A DNA stretch of 64,000 bases from Guyanagaster necrorhizus (Eukaryota; Basidiomycota; Agaricomycetes; Agaricales; Physalacriaceae). The position numbers and the translations under genes are program-made. The stretch is from positions 1,204,344 to 1,268,343 of the forward strand of contig NW_025064891.1 in assembly GCF_019112545.1 (NCBI RefSeq), given 5' to 3'. Positions 1 to 11,794 of the stretch are shown piece after piece. The notes below the pieces were generated by a model. That model was not told where the DNA came from and did not search any database. It was given only the letters and a program-made list of their open reading frames with translations. How positions within the stretch are numbered: position 1 is the first letter of the stretch; each line of letters opens with the position of its first letter.

Positions 1-1622
1 CAGCTTTCTTCGTCCCCCCTGCAACATTTGCAGCAGCTAAAGACAGAATCAGGACATAAGGGGCACCAAAGGACGCTACGAGGTAATATCCCCACAGTGG
101 CAGAGCCCTGTGTATCCAAGATCCTTTCCATACCATGATGGCGCCGGTGATTATTGGCCAACAGGTGATCGGCAAAAGATAGGTGCGGATGTTCTTGTAA
201 CGCCCAGCAAACCATCCAGATATCCAGATAGTGAGACAAGTCATTGCGCCACCTTCAAGGATTATGATTCAGCTGCTCGCCTATGGTGTAAACGGACATG
301 CCAGGTATCTGGAGAAGTATGGCATTCAATGAGCTGTAACCAAACGAGGTGATGATTCGCGCTCCGAACTTCCGAATGGATTGTGAATTTCAGGATCAAA
401 TAGTACAGATAGGACAACGCCTACCGCAGTGACGCCACCGTTACACACGTATATAGCTGAGGCGCAGAGCAGGAATATCCAGAGCTTGATATCTTTGATG
501 GATTCCATGAATTGATCCCATTTCCACCGTGTCTGATCTTTTCCTGTCATATTGGAAGCCAAACGCTGCTTTAACAGATATTTTTCTTCTTCCGTGAACC
601 ATCGGCCGGGTTCGTTTGGTGAGGTCGGTATTACTAGAAGGACGACGAGCGACCATAGGATAGTCCAAGAGCCGGCAAATAGGTACCTGAGCAGGAGTGA
701 GGGGCACAGCGAGAGACGTTATGGAGTACATACATGTATTTCCATGTTGCCAGCTTTCCTGAAGCGTGCCCAAGGCCGTAGTTAATTAGCCCTGAGAACA
801 TGCTGAATATCCCCGTAGCGCTGTACCATATACCAAGCCTCGCCGTTTCTACGAGCTCGTGAGCCTTAAAAGCGAAGCCGGAGAGAATCAATCTTACGTT
901 CTTTCTTCGTATACCACAGTGCCGTTATCGCGATGAATCCCGGGGATACTGCAGACTGTTCCGAGCTTGACTAAGTAAAGTAACACTTCGTGCAAAAGAA
1001 AAACGGCATGCTCACCTCGACTATACCTAGGAAAGTCCTTTGTACGACCAAGCCGGTATAGCTCGTCACGACGACGGTGAGCATACAGATGACTCCCCAA
1101 AGGAAGATGAATGCGGATAGAATCTTTACAAGGGGAACCCGCTGCAGGATGAGTGCAATTGGAAGGACTCCCACAATATATCCGTCTAAAACGTAAGGCG
1201 GTTAAGACAGACATGGATGCGTGTGACGACATGAAAATTTACAATAAAAAGCAGCATTAGCAGTAGAATACCGTTGGGTAGAAGTGACTCCGTTGTGCTT
1301 TGTGGACAGGTGCTGCCATGGGGTCCGTGACCTTCCATAAAGAAAACGGAACGATGGGAACCTACTCACCAAGTCTTCAATGATTCCAAAAACTGATGCT
1401 GAACCCAGAACGGCTTTATCGTAAAATTCTGCGCAAATGCAATCATTTAGTAATCGAAGCGCGACCATGTGATAAGACTCACGAAGTCCATATGCTACAG
1501 TTAGAACTGGCATTACTGGAAAATGTGTAAGCGAACATGACAAAAACCTCTAAGCTGCACTGTTACTCACAAATAAGGTCAATTTTCCAGACAAGTTTCC
1601 TTTCCATAGCGGTTCCCGACAT
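1..1622 (-). CDS. MFS transporter, Dal5/anion:cation symporter type (3' end cut by window edge)
   Basis: This is a plasma-membrane permease of the fungal Dal5/allantoate-type major facilitator group, probably importing a small organic anion or vitamin-like substrate. Exons read on the minus strand give an N-terminus with ATG at 1622, then YDKAVLGSASVFG (TM1 region, near 1410), LSAFIFLWGVICMLTVVVTS (TM2-3, near 1110), LGIWYSATGIFSMFSGLINY (near 800), PTSPNEPGRWFTEEEK in the central loop (near 610), KLWIFLLCASAIYVCNGGVT (near 440) and ANVAGGTKK at the left edge. All exons join in frame through introns of roughly 45-70 nt, so the gene looks intact where visible; the last transmembrane helices lie outside the window. 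One intron (253-301) uses a GC donor. The substrate cannot be told from sequence. The family assignment is secure. Confidence 0.88.
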
Positions 1623-2478
1623 ATTTTTGAAGGTTGGAAGTCGACTGTCGACAAAAAATGAATCACAGGCTGCAATTATTCATATGTGCGTAAAGATGTC
1701 ATAACGCAAGCATATTTGCCCGCTACAAAGGAGATACCAATAAGTAGTGCAAGAAGAAAAAAGTCGGATTAGCGGTCCGAATTGGCACGCCTATCGGCCG
1801 AAGCTCTCCTCGCAGTGCGGAGAAGGCCTGTGCTTCAACTGACGAGTTGTGCAATGAAACGGGACGAGAGGGGCTCTTCCTATGGGCTGATTTCGCTGAT
1901 TTGAAGCCTGTCAAGCATTGCGGTCCAGAGTTTACGAGGTTAGACCGTGACCTTGCCAAGTTGGACTTGCGACAGTAAATTCTCCAACTTTTGCTCCTGC
2001 ACAACCAAGAACCCACGAAGCCCTAGGACGTCAGCTCTGAGAGTACCTGGAAAAACACGTAGTCGACTTGTAAAGTCACGACATATCCGAGTCGATGAAA
2101 TAAATGGTCCACCAATTCAAGCTATGTGCAATTAAATCTGTACAACAAATGCCAGAACTCTATGGATTGATTCAAGGACTCATATTGAAAACTTTCATGA
2201 AAAGTCTCAAAGCGAGGCGACTATTCAGAAACTGAAGATCTAAATCAGAAAATATTTGACTCCCGTACATGTCAAAAAGTGGCAGAGGCATACTGATAAG
2301 CGCGTTCATCGTCCTGCGTGCCAGTGCATCGCGCGACCATTTCGCCGAATCGAATTTGGTAGGTCCTGCAATTATCGAGGACAACGCTCACCAAAAGAAT
2401 ACGAAGAGTATTTAGAAGCGACGTGGTGTAACGTCGAAACGTGGCAAGCGCGTGCTCTGGGCTCGTTGTCTTACTACG
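1623..2478. other. intergenic, MFS / RING-CH divergent spacer
   Basis: No coding exon or RNA gene is recognised in these roughly 850 bp. Several short open frames exist on both strands but none resembles a known family. The stretch should hold the promoters of both flanking, divergently transcribed genes. A GTCGAC pair lies at 1639-1651, just upstream of the transporter start. Confidence 0.4.
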
Positions 2479-4144
2479 ATGACCGGGTCTCCGCCAACGA
2501 TACGTGACCTGGCGGTCAGTTCATGGGTCTACTGTATTCCCTCTTCCTACTAAAGCTGGTCTAGACCAAGGAATGCTTCATTTGCCAGCAGGACAACGGT
2601 GAAATTCCTGAGCATCGATAAATGAAGCGACTCATTCCATGCAGGACCAGTCGAGTCGTGGGTCCATCCTTGCAAATGCACTCTCGTAGCACACCAGGCA
2701 TATTTGCTACGAATGATAGAGGCGCTGCCCAAGACTACACGAGCAGCGTGTCCTCAATGCGGCTTCAAGTACCGGATTATCATGACAAAGTCATTACCTT
2801 TGGAGCTTCTCCGGCTGGGAAACTCACTTTGCAATTTCTGCGGGATGACGTTCAGTATGGCAACGCTATGTGGGGTGGTAGTGTTTATCGGGGACTGTGA
2901 GTCTGTGTCCTTCTGCTTCATGAATAACATTGACAACTAGTATCATTCCAGCTCTTGTGTCGGTTCTACGCGCGTACGGCATGTATTCCATCAAGTTTCT
3001 TTTCGGTGACACGTACGTGCTTGGTAGATCGTGTCCAACTATCGTTTATGATCTGTTCTATCAGGTTATTCGATACATTACTGACCAGCGATACCTCTTC
3101 CTGGCCTTGGTCAACTTGGCTTCTGGTCCCGTTCCTTGCTTTGAGATGCCTGTTTTCTCGGGAGCCCTTCCGATTCCGTCATCTGCTCGCCTATATTCTT
3201 GTATTGCCATCCCAACCTCCACGGATGGTGCGCAATCGCCTGATGAGGGAGGCCTCTCTGCATCTCGGTTTTTTCTCCCTTCCCTACGACTCTTTATCGC
3301 TCCAATGGCCTCCCACACGGTTCCAATTCGGATGCTACATCTACATCGCCCATTTTGTCTACGACTATCTCCGTGACCATACCGTCTGGGCCTGTCTGCT
3401 ACCCATACGCCCTTATCTCGTAGCCAACATCATGGTCTTCGTCCGATGGCGGAGGAATCGAGCACGACGTCTTGAAAATGGGGGAGACCCTAATGCACCT
3501 CAAGAAGTTGACCTGCCACCTCAAAATGGTGGCCGCGCGCCTCCGGAAGAGCCTCAAATTGCACCAGAAGTAGGAGACCGCCTACCACTCTGGATGGCTC
3601 GCAGAATTTTGCAATCGCAATCCAGTCCTATACTACAAGCAATACTCCTGCCTTCAATTGCCAAGGGAATGGGATATCTGCTCCATGAGTTGGCACTACG
3701 CTATTTCCCACTTCAGCATGTCCTTGGCATGCGGCCCACTGTAACAACCGTTGGACTTTCCCTATCGTTCGCAAACAAAATTATGTGGGACCAGACCCTG
3801 AATAACACTTATTACTGGACAAAGTTTTCTGCTTGGGTATGGTCAGAGACCGACCCTGTCTGGTAGGCTGCATGCAGTTTTTGACGACTAAGAAAGTCTG
3901 ACCGACTTCTCATTCTTTCTAATTCAGGCTTCGGAACACCATCGGGCTTGGAGTCTTCGTGCTCGTACGTGATGCTTGTTTACATAATGAGGTACTCATT
4001 CTTACAGCACCTTAGCTGAAGGACGCGCTACGACAATTGCATCTGTGGTTACAGAAGAATGAGATCGAGAGTCGTCATGTCAAGGATAGAAGTTTCGAAG
4101 GCTTAGACCCTCGTGACCTTGATCTTATACACCCAGTGTCCTAG
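2479..4144 (+). CDS. RING-CH-like (MARCH-type) multipass membrane protein
   Basis: This is probably a membrane-bound E3 ubiquitin ligase of the fungal RING-CH group. Seven exons (2479-2514, 2565-2598, 2645-2896, 2952-3012, 3065-3862, 3928-3964, 4016-4144) join in frame to about 448 residues. Zinc-binding pairs are visible at residues 16/19 (CFIC), 33/35 (CKC), His40 and 59/62 (CPQC). The position of the Cys expected three residues after the His is Tyr43, and the usual Trp is Met47, so one zinc site looks incomplete. Hydrophobic segments follow (ALVSVLRAYGMYSIKFLF; STWLLVPFLAL; CYIYIAHFVYDYL), then a proline-rich stretch and a second hydrophobic block near the C-terminus (LLPSIAKGMGYLLHELAL). 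The polypeptide ends in a charged tail. The start was chosen as the ATG that opens the first exon in frame. The exon chain is convincing; catalytic competence is uncertain. Confidence 0.72.
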
Positions 4145-4571
4145 CGGCCTGATTCGTACTTGAATATAAAGCATGCCGGGATGGAACCGTGTGAGTGTGT
4201 ATCATCCCTTCCAAGACGCAGGTCAATCCAAAATCAATTCCAATGTACTTACGTCAAGGATTCGCGCCAACGTGGCAGATTCGCATGATCAACTGTACCT
4301 AGTAGCTGCTCCCAGTCGCGCCATTCCTTTCCGTTCTATCTGATGGGCGGCGTGTATTACACCAGAACCGTGAATTATTCATTACTTGGCCCGAGCTACC
4401 CGTAGAAGCCCAGCGCAATCTCTGTGTCCCTGCTGGCTTGCATAGTTCTGACATCGACTTCTGATGGGTTCTGTCAGTGATCTACTATTCGCCCCAATGG
4501 TCTGCAGTGGATATAAGCTGGACGCTTCCTTCCCCCGCTAAAGGCTTCGTGTACTTGTTGTGCCCTTGACC
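4145..4571 (+). promoter_or_regulatory. intergenic and promoter of the subtilase gene
   Basis: There is no coding sequence here. A TATA-like element (GATATAAGC, near 4508) lies about 60 bp before the subtilase start codon and is followed by a CT-rich stretch typical of basidiomycete transcription starts. Confidence 0.45.
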
Positions 4572-7500
4572 ATGAAGACTCTTCGCTTGTATCCCTGGGT
4601 CATTGCTGTCTTACTCTCCCCAGCGCATTCGGCCGTGCCGCTTTCTAGCATTGACAAGAATTCAATTTGGGGCCGTTATGTCCCTAATGAATACATCGTC
4701 GAAATGACTGACGTTCAAAGCCTCGGACGGAGGACTCGACGATCGGTGGGCCCTTTACTGTTTCGGAGTTTGGAGAATTGTAGTGATGCGTGCGTGAGCA
4801 GCTTCATCAGGATGTGTACAAGGAAATGCGCAAAAGGGGTGTCAACGTTGAGGTGAAGAAGGAGTACGATGTACCTGGCATTTTAACAGGGGCATCTATG
4901 ACACTTTCGGTAAAGCAATCACAGTCTGTGTATTGATGCTCATTAATTGTTACAGACACCGGGAGTACGCGTTAAGCTCATGTTCCTATAAGTTTTATGG
5001 AACTCATGATTCTTCCACAGGATGTCGCTCGTATGAATGAAATTCCTGGCGTAGAAGCGATCAGACCAGTGTTGATGATTCCGTCCCCCCAGTAAGTTGT
5101 CTTGAGAAAGTTGTCTATTACATTTTAACGAAGCGCTCTTGCAGACCCATCGACATGGTCATTGTCGACGATCCAAACGATCCTCACCTTCCTGATTCAC
5201 TAAGCACGCATATTATGACGGGGGTTGATAAGCTTCACGAGGAGGGTTTGTATGGGGATGGTGTCAAGATTGGAATGTGGGTTGCTTTCGTGAATCATCG
5301 CTTAGTTCATATGGCACTAAGTTCCGCTTTCTTATGCCAGCATTGATACAGGTGGGTCCATTTAAGACATATCCTATCTAGACGTAATAAGAACACGTCT
5401 TTTAGGTGTTGATTACACACATCCTGTTCTCGGAGGTGCTATAGGTCCGGGAAACAAGATTATCGGAGGGTATGACTTTGTTGGAGATGCGTACAATGGA
5501 ACAAATACCCCGCAGCCTGACAATGATCCTCTTGACCAGTTGAGCTCTGTTTCTTTCGCTCTCCATTCAGCCATCCTTATGCGCGATTAGATGCGCTGGT
5601 CATGGAACTCACGTAGCTGGGATCATTGGTGCGAATCCGAACAATAGCTACGGCATTATTGGAGTCGCAAACGGTGCATCTCTTGCTGCTTATCGCGTCT
5701 TTGGGTGTACGGGTAGCACAAGTGACGAAGGTAAAAGTTATCCATTCATGTCGGAGTCGTCCTTTCAGATTCTCGGTTAGTGATCATCGATGCACTCCTT
5801 CGGGGATACAAAGACGGGATGGACATCTTGACATTATCTCTCGGTGGTGTTGATGGATGGACTGAAGGCACGAGCTCAGTTGTCGCGAGTCGAATTGCTC
5901 AGAAGGGTATAGTTGTGACCATTGCAGCCGGAAATGGTATGGGCCACTTCTTGCCTATCCTCTCTCGAGCGCAAACCTAACTACATTGCGAGTAGATGGC
6001 GCCTATGGGTCATGGTACACATCCGGTCCCGGAAATGGCATCAGTGTCATTTCTGTGGCTAGCGTCGACAATATTGTCATTCCTATTCAGAACGTCACAG
6101 TCAAAGGTGTTGATCACAACCCAATCGTAGGTGTTGCTTTGAATGGTTTGAATACAAGAAGGATTCAATGTGATAATAGCCGTACCTTGAGGCTATTCCC
6201 TTTAATGTCACAGGTGATCTACCGATCTACGCGACTTCAACAAATACTTCCATCACAGACGATGCATGTAGTCCTCTTCCTTCGGACACGCCTGATTTGT
6301 CTGGATACGTCGTTATCTTGCATAGAGGTACATGCGCCTTCGTATGCTGGATTTTCCTTCTTAGCAGCATCTAAACTGACATCCGGCAGACCCAGAAACT
6401 TGCCAATGCAGCTGCCAAAGGTGGAAAGACCTTCCTGATATACAAGTACGCCTTACGTCTGAATCCTCTTTCTTGATTTTATAATCTATTCTTTAGCTCT
6501 GACACGGGCGCTTGGGATTCTATCGCAGTCGGCAATTATACCGCTGCCCTCATCTCGGCTGAAGACGGAAAATTCGTGCGTCACTATTATCGAGCCAGAA
6601 AGACAACAAGGACTGACTTGTGGAATTAGCTTGTGGAACAGTTCGCTGCCAATGCTTCTATCGCTTTAAACTTCCCTCAAGTCGGAGGTCAGTACAACTT
6701 GCCCGACGCTCATGGAGGTCTCGTGAGCAGCTTCTCTTCCTACGGACCTACGTTCGACATGTACTTCAAACCGGCTGTTGCAGCTCCGGGCGGAAATATC
6801 CTCTCTACCATCCCCGTGCCTCTAGGCTCCTATGCGGTGGAATCGGGTACATCGATGGCAACACCTTTCGTGGCCGGAGCTGTTGCGCTCATCCTTCAAT
6901 CCAGAGGAAAGTGCACAGAGGTTGGGCTGGCGGTCAGAGATTTGCTCCAAACTACTGCATCTCCGGTCCTTTCAGAAACCATAGAGGGTTCTCTACTGCA
7001 GACAGCTACGCAGCAAGGCGCTGGTCTCATCCAGGTGAATCGCGCTGTCCATATAAGGACGATAGTAACCCCCGCACAACTCTTGTTGAATGATACAGCG
7101 AACTTCCACTCCTAGTACGTTGTTATTTTCCTTAATTTTACGCTGCTAAACACTTCCGCATAGCCAAACCATTACCATCACTAACACTGGATCGAAGAAG
7201 GTCAGATACAAATTGGAACATGTCGCTGCTGGCACCGCAGCGACTATTCGAGATGTAGGTTGATCCGTTCTTTTTGAGTCCTGAAATTTAACTGACTGAT
7301 AAAACAGGCATCCATCTTTGCTTCTCTCGGACCTGTGCCACTGACCAATGCTACTGCAAGAGTAAAAATCAGCCCCAAAAGCCTTACCGTCGGTCCTGGT
7401 GAATCAAAAACTGTTTCACTGTCATTCACTGCACCTGCAGCCGACGCGTCCTCTCTCCCTGTCTTTTCTGGTTTCATCAACGTAGTCGGCACCAATGAGA

Positions 7501-8150
7501 CTGTCCACGTCACTTATTTGGGTGCTGCTGCATCTTTGAAAGACCAGACCGTTGTCGATAATACTGATTCGTATTTTGGCGTTACTCTTCCAATAATCCT
7601 GGACGGCGCGGGCAATGTGCAGACGAATCCGACGAACTATACGTTGGTTGGGAGTGATTTTCCGACGGCGGTGTTCAGGTTAGTTCAATGTCTTTTTAGA
7701 TTGTATAAATGAACGCTCGGAATCTAGGATGGCATTTGGATCTCCTGCTCTTTCATTTGATCTGGTAGACAAGGATACAACGATCGCAAATCCCGTCTCA
7801 AGACGAGGTCTGCTATCATTCAACAGACCCTTTGAATCGGTAGATAAAACAGTTCGAACTATCGGTTCACTGGCAGAGGTGGCTTATGTGGCGAGGAATT
7901 CTGACGCTGATGTTAGTTACTTTTCGTGCTTTGAATGCTGCTGCTTACTCATTGATTTGTTCAGGATGCCGATGACAACGGATACAATGCATTGTCGATT
8001 CTTGGTACCTTTGCAAATAATTCGCAGATTCCCGACGGGCAGTATCGTGTTCTGATGAGCGCACTAAGAGTGGCTGGTGATCCATCGGACGATGGGGACT
8101 ATGAGAGGTGGCTAAGTCCAATTGTTGGCATCAATGCTGCAAATCCTTAG
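4572..8150 (+). CDS. secreted subtilisin-like serine protease (S8A) with PA and Fn3-like domains
   Basis: Extracellular endopeptidase of the S8A family, of the large fungal type with an inserted protease-associated domain. The start at 4572 gives a signal peptide (MKTLRLYPWVIAVLLSPAHS) followed by a propeptide. All three catalytic residues are visible after splicing: Asp in IDTGVDYTHP (the Asp sits in an 11-nt exon, 5341-5351), His in CAGHGTHVAG (near 5610) and Ser in GTSMATPFVAGAVAL (near 6850). The oxyanion Asn is in TIAAGN (near 5930). A PA-like segment (YVVILHRGTCAF, near 6310) separates His and Ser, and a Fn3-like (DUF1034) region follows from about 7080 to the end. More than a dozen short introns interrupt it, and all exons join in frame. 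Several Asn-X-Ser/Thr sites fit secretion. It probably degrades external protein for nutrition. Nothing looks broken. Confidence 0.9.
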
Positions 8151-8280
8151 CGTCCTTTAGTGGGGGGCTCTTGTTTACGACTACTTGAATGTCATTGGTG
8201 TAGAAAGATATACATAATAGATATGACTCGGACGTACCCTGACCCGGAGAATTTAGTGGAGGTCCTTGTATCATAATCTG

Positions 8281-9318
8281 ATGGGCGACGACGACCACGG
8301 GCGGCAGCTGCAAGCTTTCAAAGATACCTTAGCCACGGCGAAGCTGTACAGGCCTGCGACAGAAACCGAAAAGGCTTCGCACAGTGATGTAACCCTCCTG
8401 TAAGTAAGTCCAGGCTTAATTTTGAAATGTCACCATCAGGCTCATTCTTCGACCAGCCGATTTCTTAGGGCGCGACGATTCGACATCTTCAAGGCTCAGA
8501 AACAATTCTCTGATACGGAGGCATGGAGAAAGAAACACGATGTGGATGGCTTGTTCGCTACGTTCGATGATGACGAGTTTGAATCGGCAAAACGATTTTA
8601 TCCTCAGTGGACGGGACGACGGGATAAGGTGAGTCTTTTACGACCATTGTGGGTTGTTATAGCTCCTAAGAAAGTAGGATGGCAATCCTCTCTACGTATA
8701 CCATATCGCGTCTCTTGCGCCTCTCCAGAAGGAACTGGACGCTGTTTCCCATGAACGAAGATACCAAAGAATGTGAGCGCGAGACCTTTGTCATTCGTTG
8801 TACCGAATCTTGACTTGGACCAATACAGAGTGGTCTTGTACGAGGCAATGACTCGATTAGTGCTGCCCGTCTGCACCCATATTCATCCAACGCGAACAGT
8901 CTCATCGTGCACGACGATAATCGACCTCTCTTCTCTCACCCTCGGCACTGTAATCTCACTACGCTCGCACCTACAAGAAGCATCCCATCTCGCCACGGCC
9001 AACTATCCAGAGACGCTCCACATCATCGCCGTCGTCAACGCCCCGGCATTCTTCCCGATGATCTGGGGATGGATCAAGGGATGGTTTGATGAGGGGACGC
9101 GGAACAAGATATACATCCTTGGAAAGGGTACGGACATGGAGAAGCTAGAGGAATTTGTAGATCGAGAGCATATTCCCAAAGTGTACGGCGGCGAGTTAGA
9201 ATGGGTACCTGGGAATGCGCCGTCTTTGGATGATGCAGTGAAAGAAGTGATGAAAGAGATGCCCTGGGGTCCTGCGGAATATGTGGATGGAGAGATAGAA
9301 AAAATGGGGCCCGTGTAG
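8281..9318 (+). CDS. CRAL-TRIO / Sec14-like lipid-binding protein
   Basis: Predicted phosphatidylinositol/phosphatidylcholine transfer protein of the Sec14 group. Exons 8281-8399, 8457-8628, 8678-about 8773 and about 8830-9318 join in frame. The start MGDDDHGRQL leads into the CRAL-TRIO N-terminal helix with the diagnostic LLRFLRARRFDIFKA, completed across the first intron. The lipid-binding domain follows: GNPLYVYHIASL, then TIIDLSSLTLG, then YPETLHIIAVVNAPAFFPMIWGWIK, and the C-terminal IPKVYGGELEW, all hallmarks of Sec14 proteins. There is no signal peptide or membrane helix, so it should be soluble or peripherally bound. It lies about 130 bp after the protease gene in the same direction with no functional link apparent. 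Confidence 0.88.
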
Positions 9319-9456
9319 CATTCGTCCGGGTTGAATTGTTTAATCCATAGATAACTTGACCTAGACACAGACTAAATAAACTTTATGTACCGGTTAACAG
9401 CCCAACTGTATCGGATCCTTCTTCTTTTCGACCACCACGTGACGCATACGTCCTCT

Positions 9457-10719
9457 ATGCTGCGTGTTCGATTTCCCGCTGCCATAAGGGACTGCCCTCG
9501 TCGAATTCTCTGTGTATCTCGGCTACAGAAACAAATACTCCGTCGGTACTTGAATGGTCCTGGACTTCAACTGAACCAAAACGACGACGATCCGCTACGG
9601 TCATGGGTCACGGAAACATACGTCAAACCCATAAGGCCTATCACAGGTATGTGTGGCAGCATTTACCGCAAGTTTCAACTCTTATATAGCCCTCTAGCCC
9701 ATTCTTTAGGAACCTTGCCTCCGGAGCCTACTGAGGCAAGAGCCAAAATGGTCCCGACCCAGAAAGAGCTGGAAAAGTTTATGCCCAACCTTGTGCGCTT
9801 TGGTTGGACCGTTCGCTCCCTGTCGAGACACACCGAATTTGGCTGGACTCTGCACATGGCGTACCCGTTTTCGGATTATGCAGCGATGATCTCTTTTGTT
9901 GGTCTGGTGGGTGGTGTCGCGAAGGATGAAAATGTGTGTGTACGGTGTTGTCTTTCTCTTTCGGCGTACTGACACCTGTCCAGCACCACCCTAAAACATT
10001 AAGCTGCACAGAGAACACGCTTGAATTGGAGCTGTATTCCACACAAGTAACCCGTCATCCCTCTGATGAATTCACCGGCCGGTGCTTCACGGTCAAAGAT
10101 ATGCGCTTCGCATACCGCGTTCAACGACATTATCTCTCTAGATTTGGCGTCACGACGGCAGACCTTGACGCGCGGTACCCACAAGTGCGACAGCATACAG
10201 AATACATCAAGTCTGGTCTCCTGAGGAAAGCCATCCATTATCATTGGCATGGAGGGCAGGGGAACCTTCGTTATATTGCAGCTTGCTCGGCGTGCTATAA
10301 CCCTGATCATAAGCTCGACAGTTGTCCCCAAAGGCATGAAATACCACCGAGATACCCTTGTTCAGAGTGCGGGGAACCTCACTGGAGAGTCGATTGTCCT
10401 CATCTACCCAAGGAATCCACCCAAGGTTTTGCCGTTCGTTTCATTGACAGGAAAATGACCCAAAAGTGAATGGTCTTTTTTTGAGACATTATCTTTCATG
10501 TTCAACTGCCTCCCCTTTTCAGCGAAAATTCAGTTCCAGGGCCACCCATGCCCATTGCACGGAAGATTCACGACGTGAATACTACTCTCAACGAAGTATA
10601 TAGAAGGCTTGCTGAGAGTGGAGAAGCTTCGGACGTAAAGAGGTACATATCAATGGAGGGTTATTAAACGTTTCACTAACTACAAGCACGACAGGTATAT
10701 TGAGCAACCAGAGGAATGA
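9457..10719 (+). CDS. pterin-4a-carbinolamine dehydratase domain fused to zinc-knuckle-like C-terminus
   Basis: The central part is a pterin-4a-carbinolamine dehydratase (PCD) fold: FGWTLHMAYPFSDYAAMISF, then KDEN joined across an intron to the catalytic HHP (near 9985), then a beta strand LELELYSTQ and FTVKDMRFAYRVQ, where the Asp matches the PCD signature. The His usually found in the strand (TH) is Gln here. After the domain the frame continues into CSACYNPDHKLDSC, an exact C-x2-C-x4-H-x4-C zinc knuckle, and CSECGEPHWRVDC, a near match, then two further small exons to 10719. The Met at 9457 begins an Arg-rich, acid-poor stretch (MLRVRFPAAIRDCPRR), consistent with mitochondrial import; an upstream in-frame ATG at 9385 is also possible. 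One in-frame 63-nt intron is proposed at 9647-9709. The fold is clear. The pterin enzyme role is inferred, and the zinc-knuckle fusion is unusual. Confidence 0.7.
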
Positions 10720-11794
10720 CTATTTGATTGTACTCCTTTTTTTCGATGTCGCTTTTATTCTCAGCACCAACGTCGTTGAACCGTCAAATACGAATTGCCT
10801 TACAGCTGGATCTTGTTTGTTCGCCGTCCATCTGCATGCCTTTTCAAAGAACGCCCCAGCCTCTTGCATTTATTAAACACATGCGGTAACTACTTTACCT
10901 TCTACCTGACGATGTCGACAAGGAATCTAAAGGTTGCACGTTGTCATCGTACTCATTAATAATTATAGGACAAAACGAGGACAAGTTGGTCCTCGTTTTG
11001 CTGTGCATATGCAGTTCGTCTACCTTCCGGCCAGCATTTCTCAAGTCAAACTTCAAGTTGGCAAAAAATATTCACGTTGAATACTCTGTGCTTGTCAACT
11101 AATTCTGTCACTAGCTCGTCTTTGACATCTGCCTGGAGAAATCCGAATATATCTTCTGCCGTTAGTTCAGTGTCCTGTTAACATGGGCGCCGAAAGTCGG
11201 GGAGCTCCTCGTCGAAACACGTCCGAGTGGAGACCCGCTTGGTCCTTCAGTTGTCTGGACTTTTTAGGGCGCTACTAGGAACAGGGAACAGTGGAGCCTT
11301 TCAATATGGAGTCGCTCACAGATCAGAATCTCGCGCAGCTATTGATCTTCCGGCAGGTCGGTGATTGTCTTAGCATGTTTTTTTTTTTCAATGACCTTCA
11401 TCGCCATTAAGATGAAGCTCTTGGCCCCGGGCATCCGTGCTGACATATTTCTGGTAGAAACTTTTGAGGAGTCAGCGTTGTACCTGATTTCTTCTGTGCA
11501 ATATAGGGCTGAGTCATTGACGAACTATATACCTCGACGTCGTTACATGCACACTTACAACATCACACTGGTTCGCATATCACGGCCGCGGCCTTTGCAA
11601 GACAATATGACGATAATGATCATGATAGAAGGGCCCCCCGTAGGGGCCTCCGAATGTGACAATTTCATAACTGATTTTCCCGCCCGATTTCCCCGACCTG
11701 ATTGTTTCTTCTGACTCACGTCCTTTCCAAGTCACCATAAAGTCTCTTTAGCGAAACAGGACGCCGTTGTTTCACCCACCCCTCTACATACACG
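10720..11794. other. intergenic region with a perfect 12-bp hairpin
   Basis: No gene is recognised. The region holds the 3' flank of the PCD fusion gene, a perfect inverted repeat at 10971-11000, a T-run near 11380, and the promoter of the aminotransferase. A short ATG-initiated frame at about 11305 and an open frame to 11714 lack any recognisable domain. Confidence 0.4.
10971..11000. repeat. perfect 12-bp inverted repeat (hairpin), 6-nt loop
   Basis: Left arm 10971-10982 (CAAAACGAGGAC) is exactly complementary to right arm 10989-11000, with loop AAGTTG. It lies about 250 bp downstream of the PCD fusion gene. It could form an RNA or DNA hairpin; it is not followed by a T-run suggesting a polymerase III terminator. 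Confidence 0.85.

Noticed and set aside
11361..11714. 117-codon frame upstream of the aminotransferase
   Set aside because: Starts within a T-run, contains an unlikely low-complexity end and no domain; probably leader or spacer.
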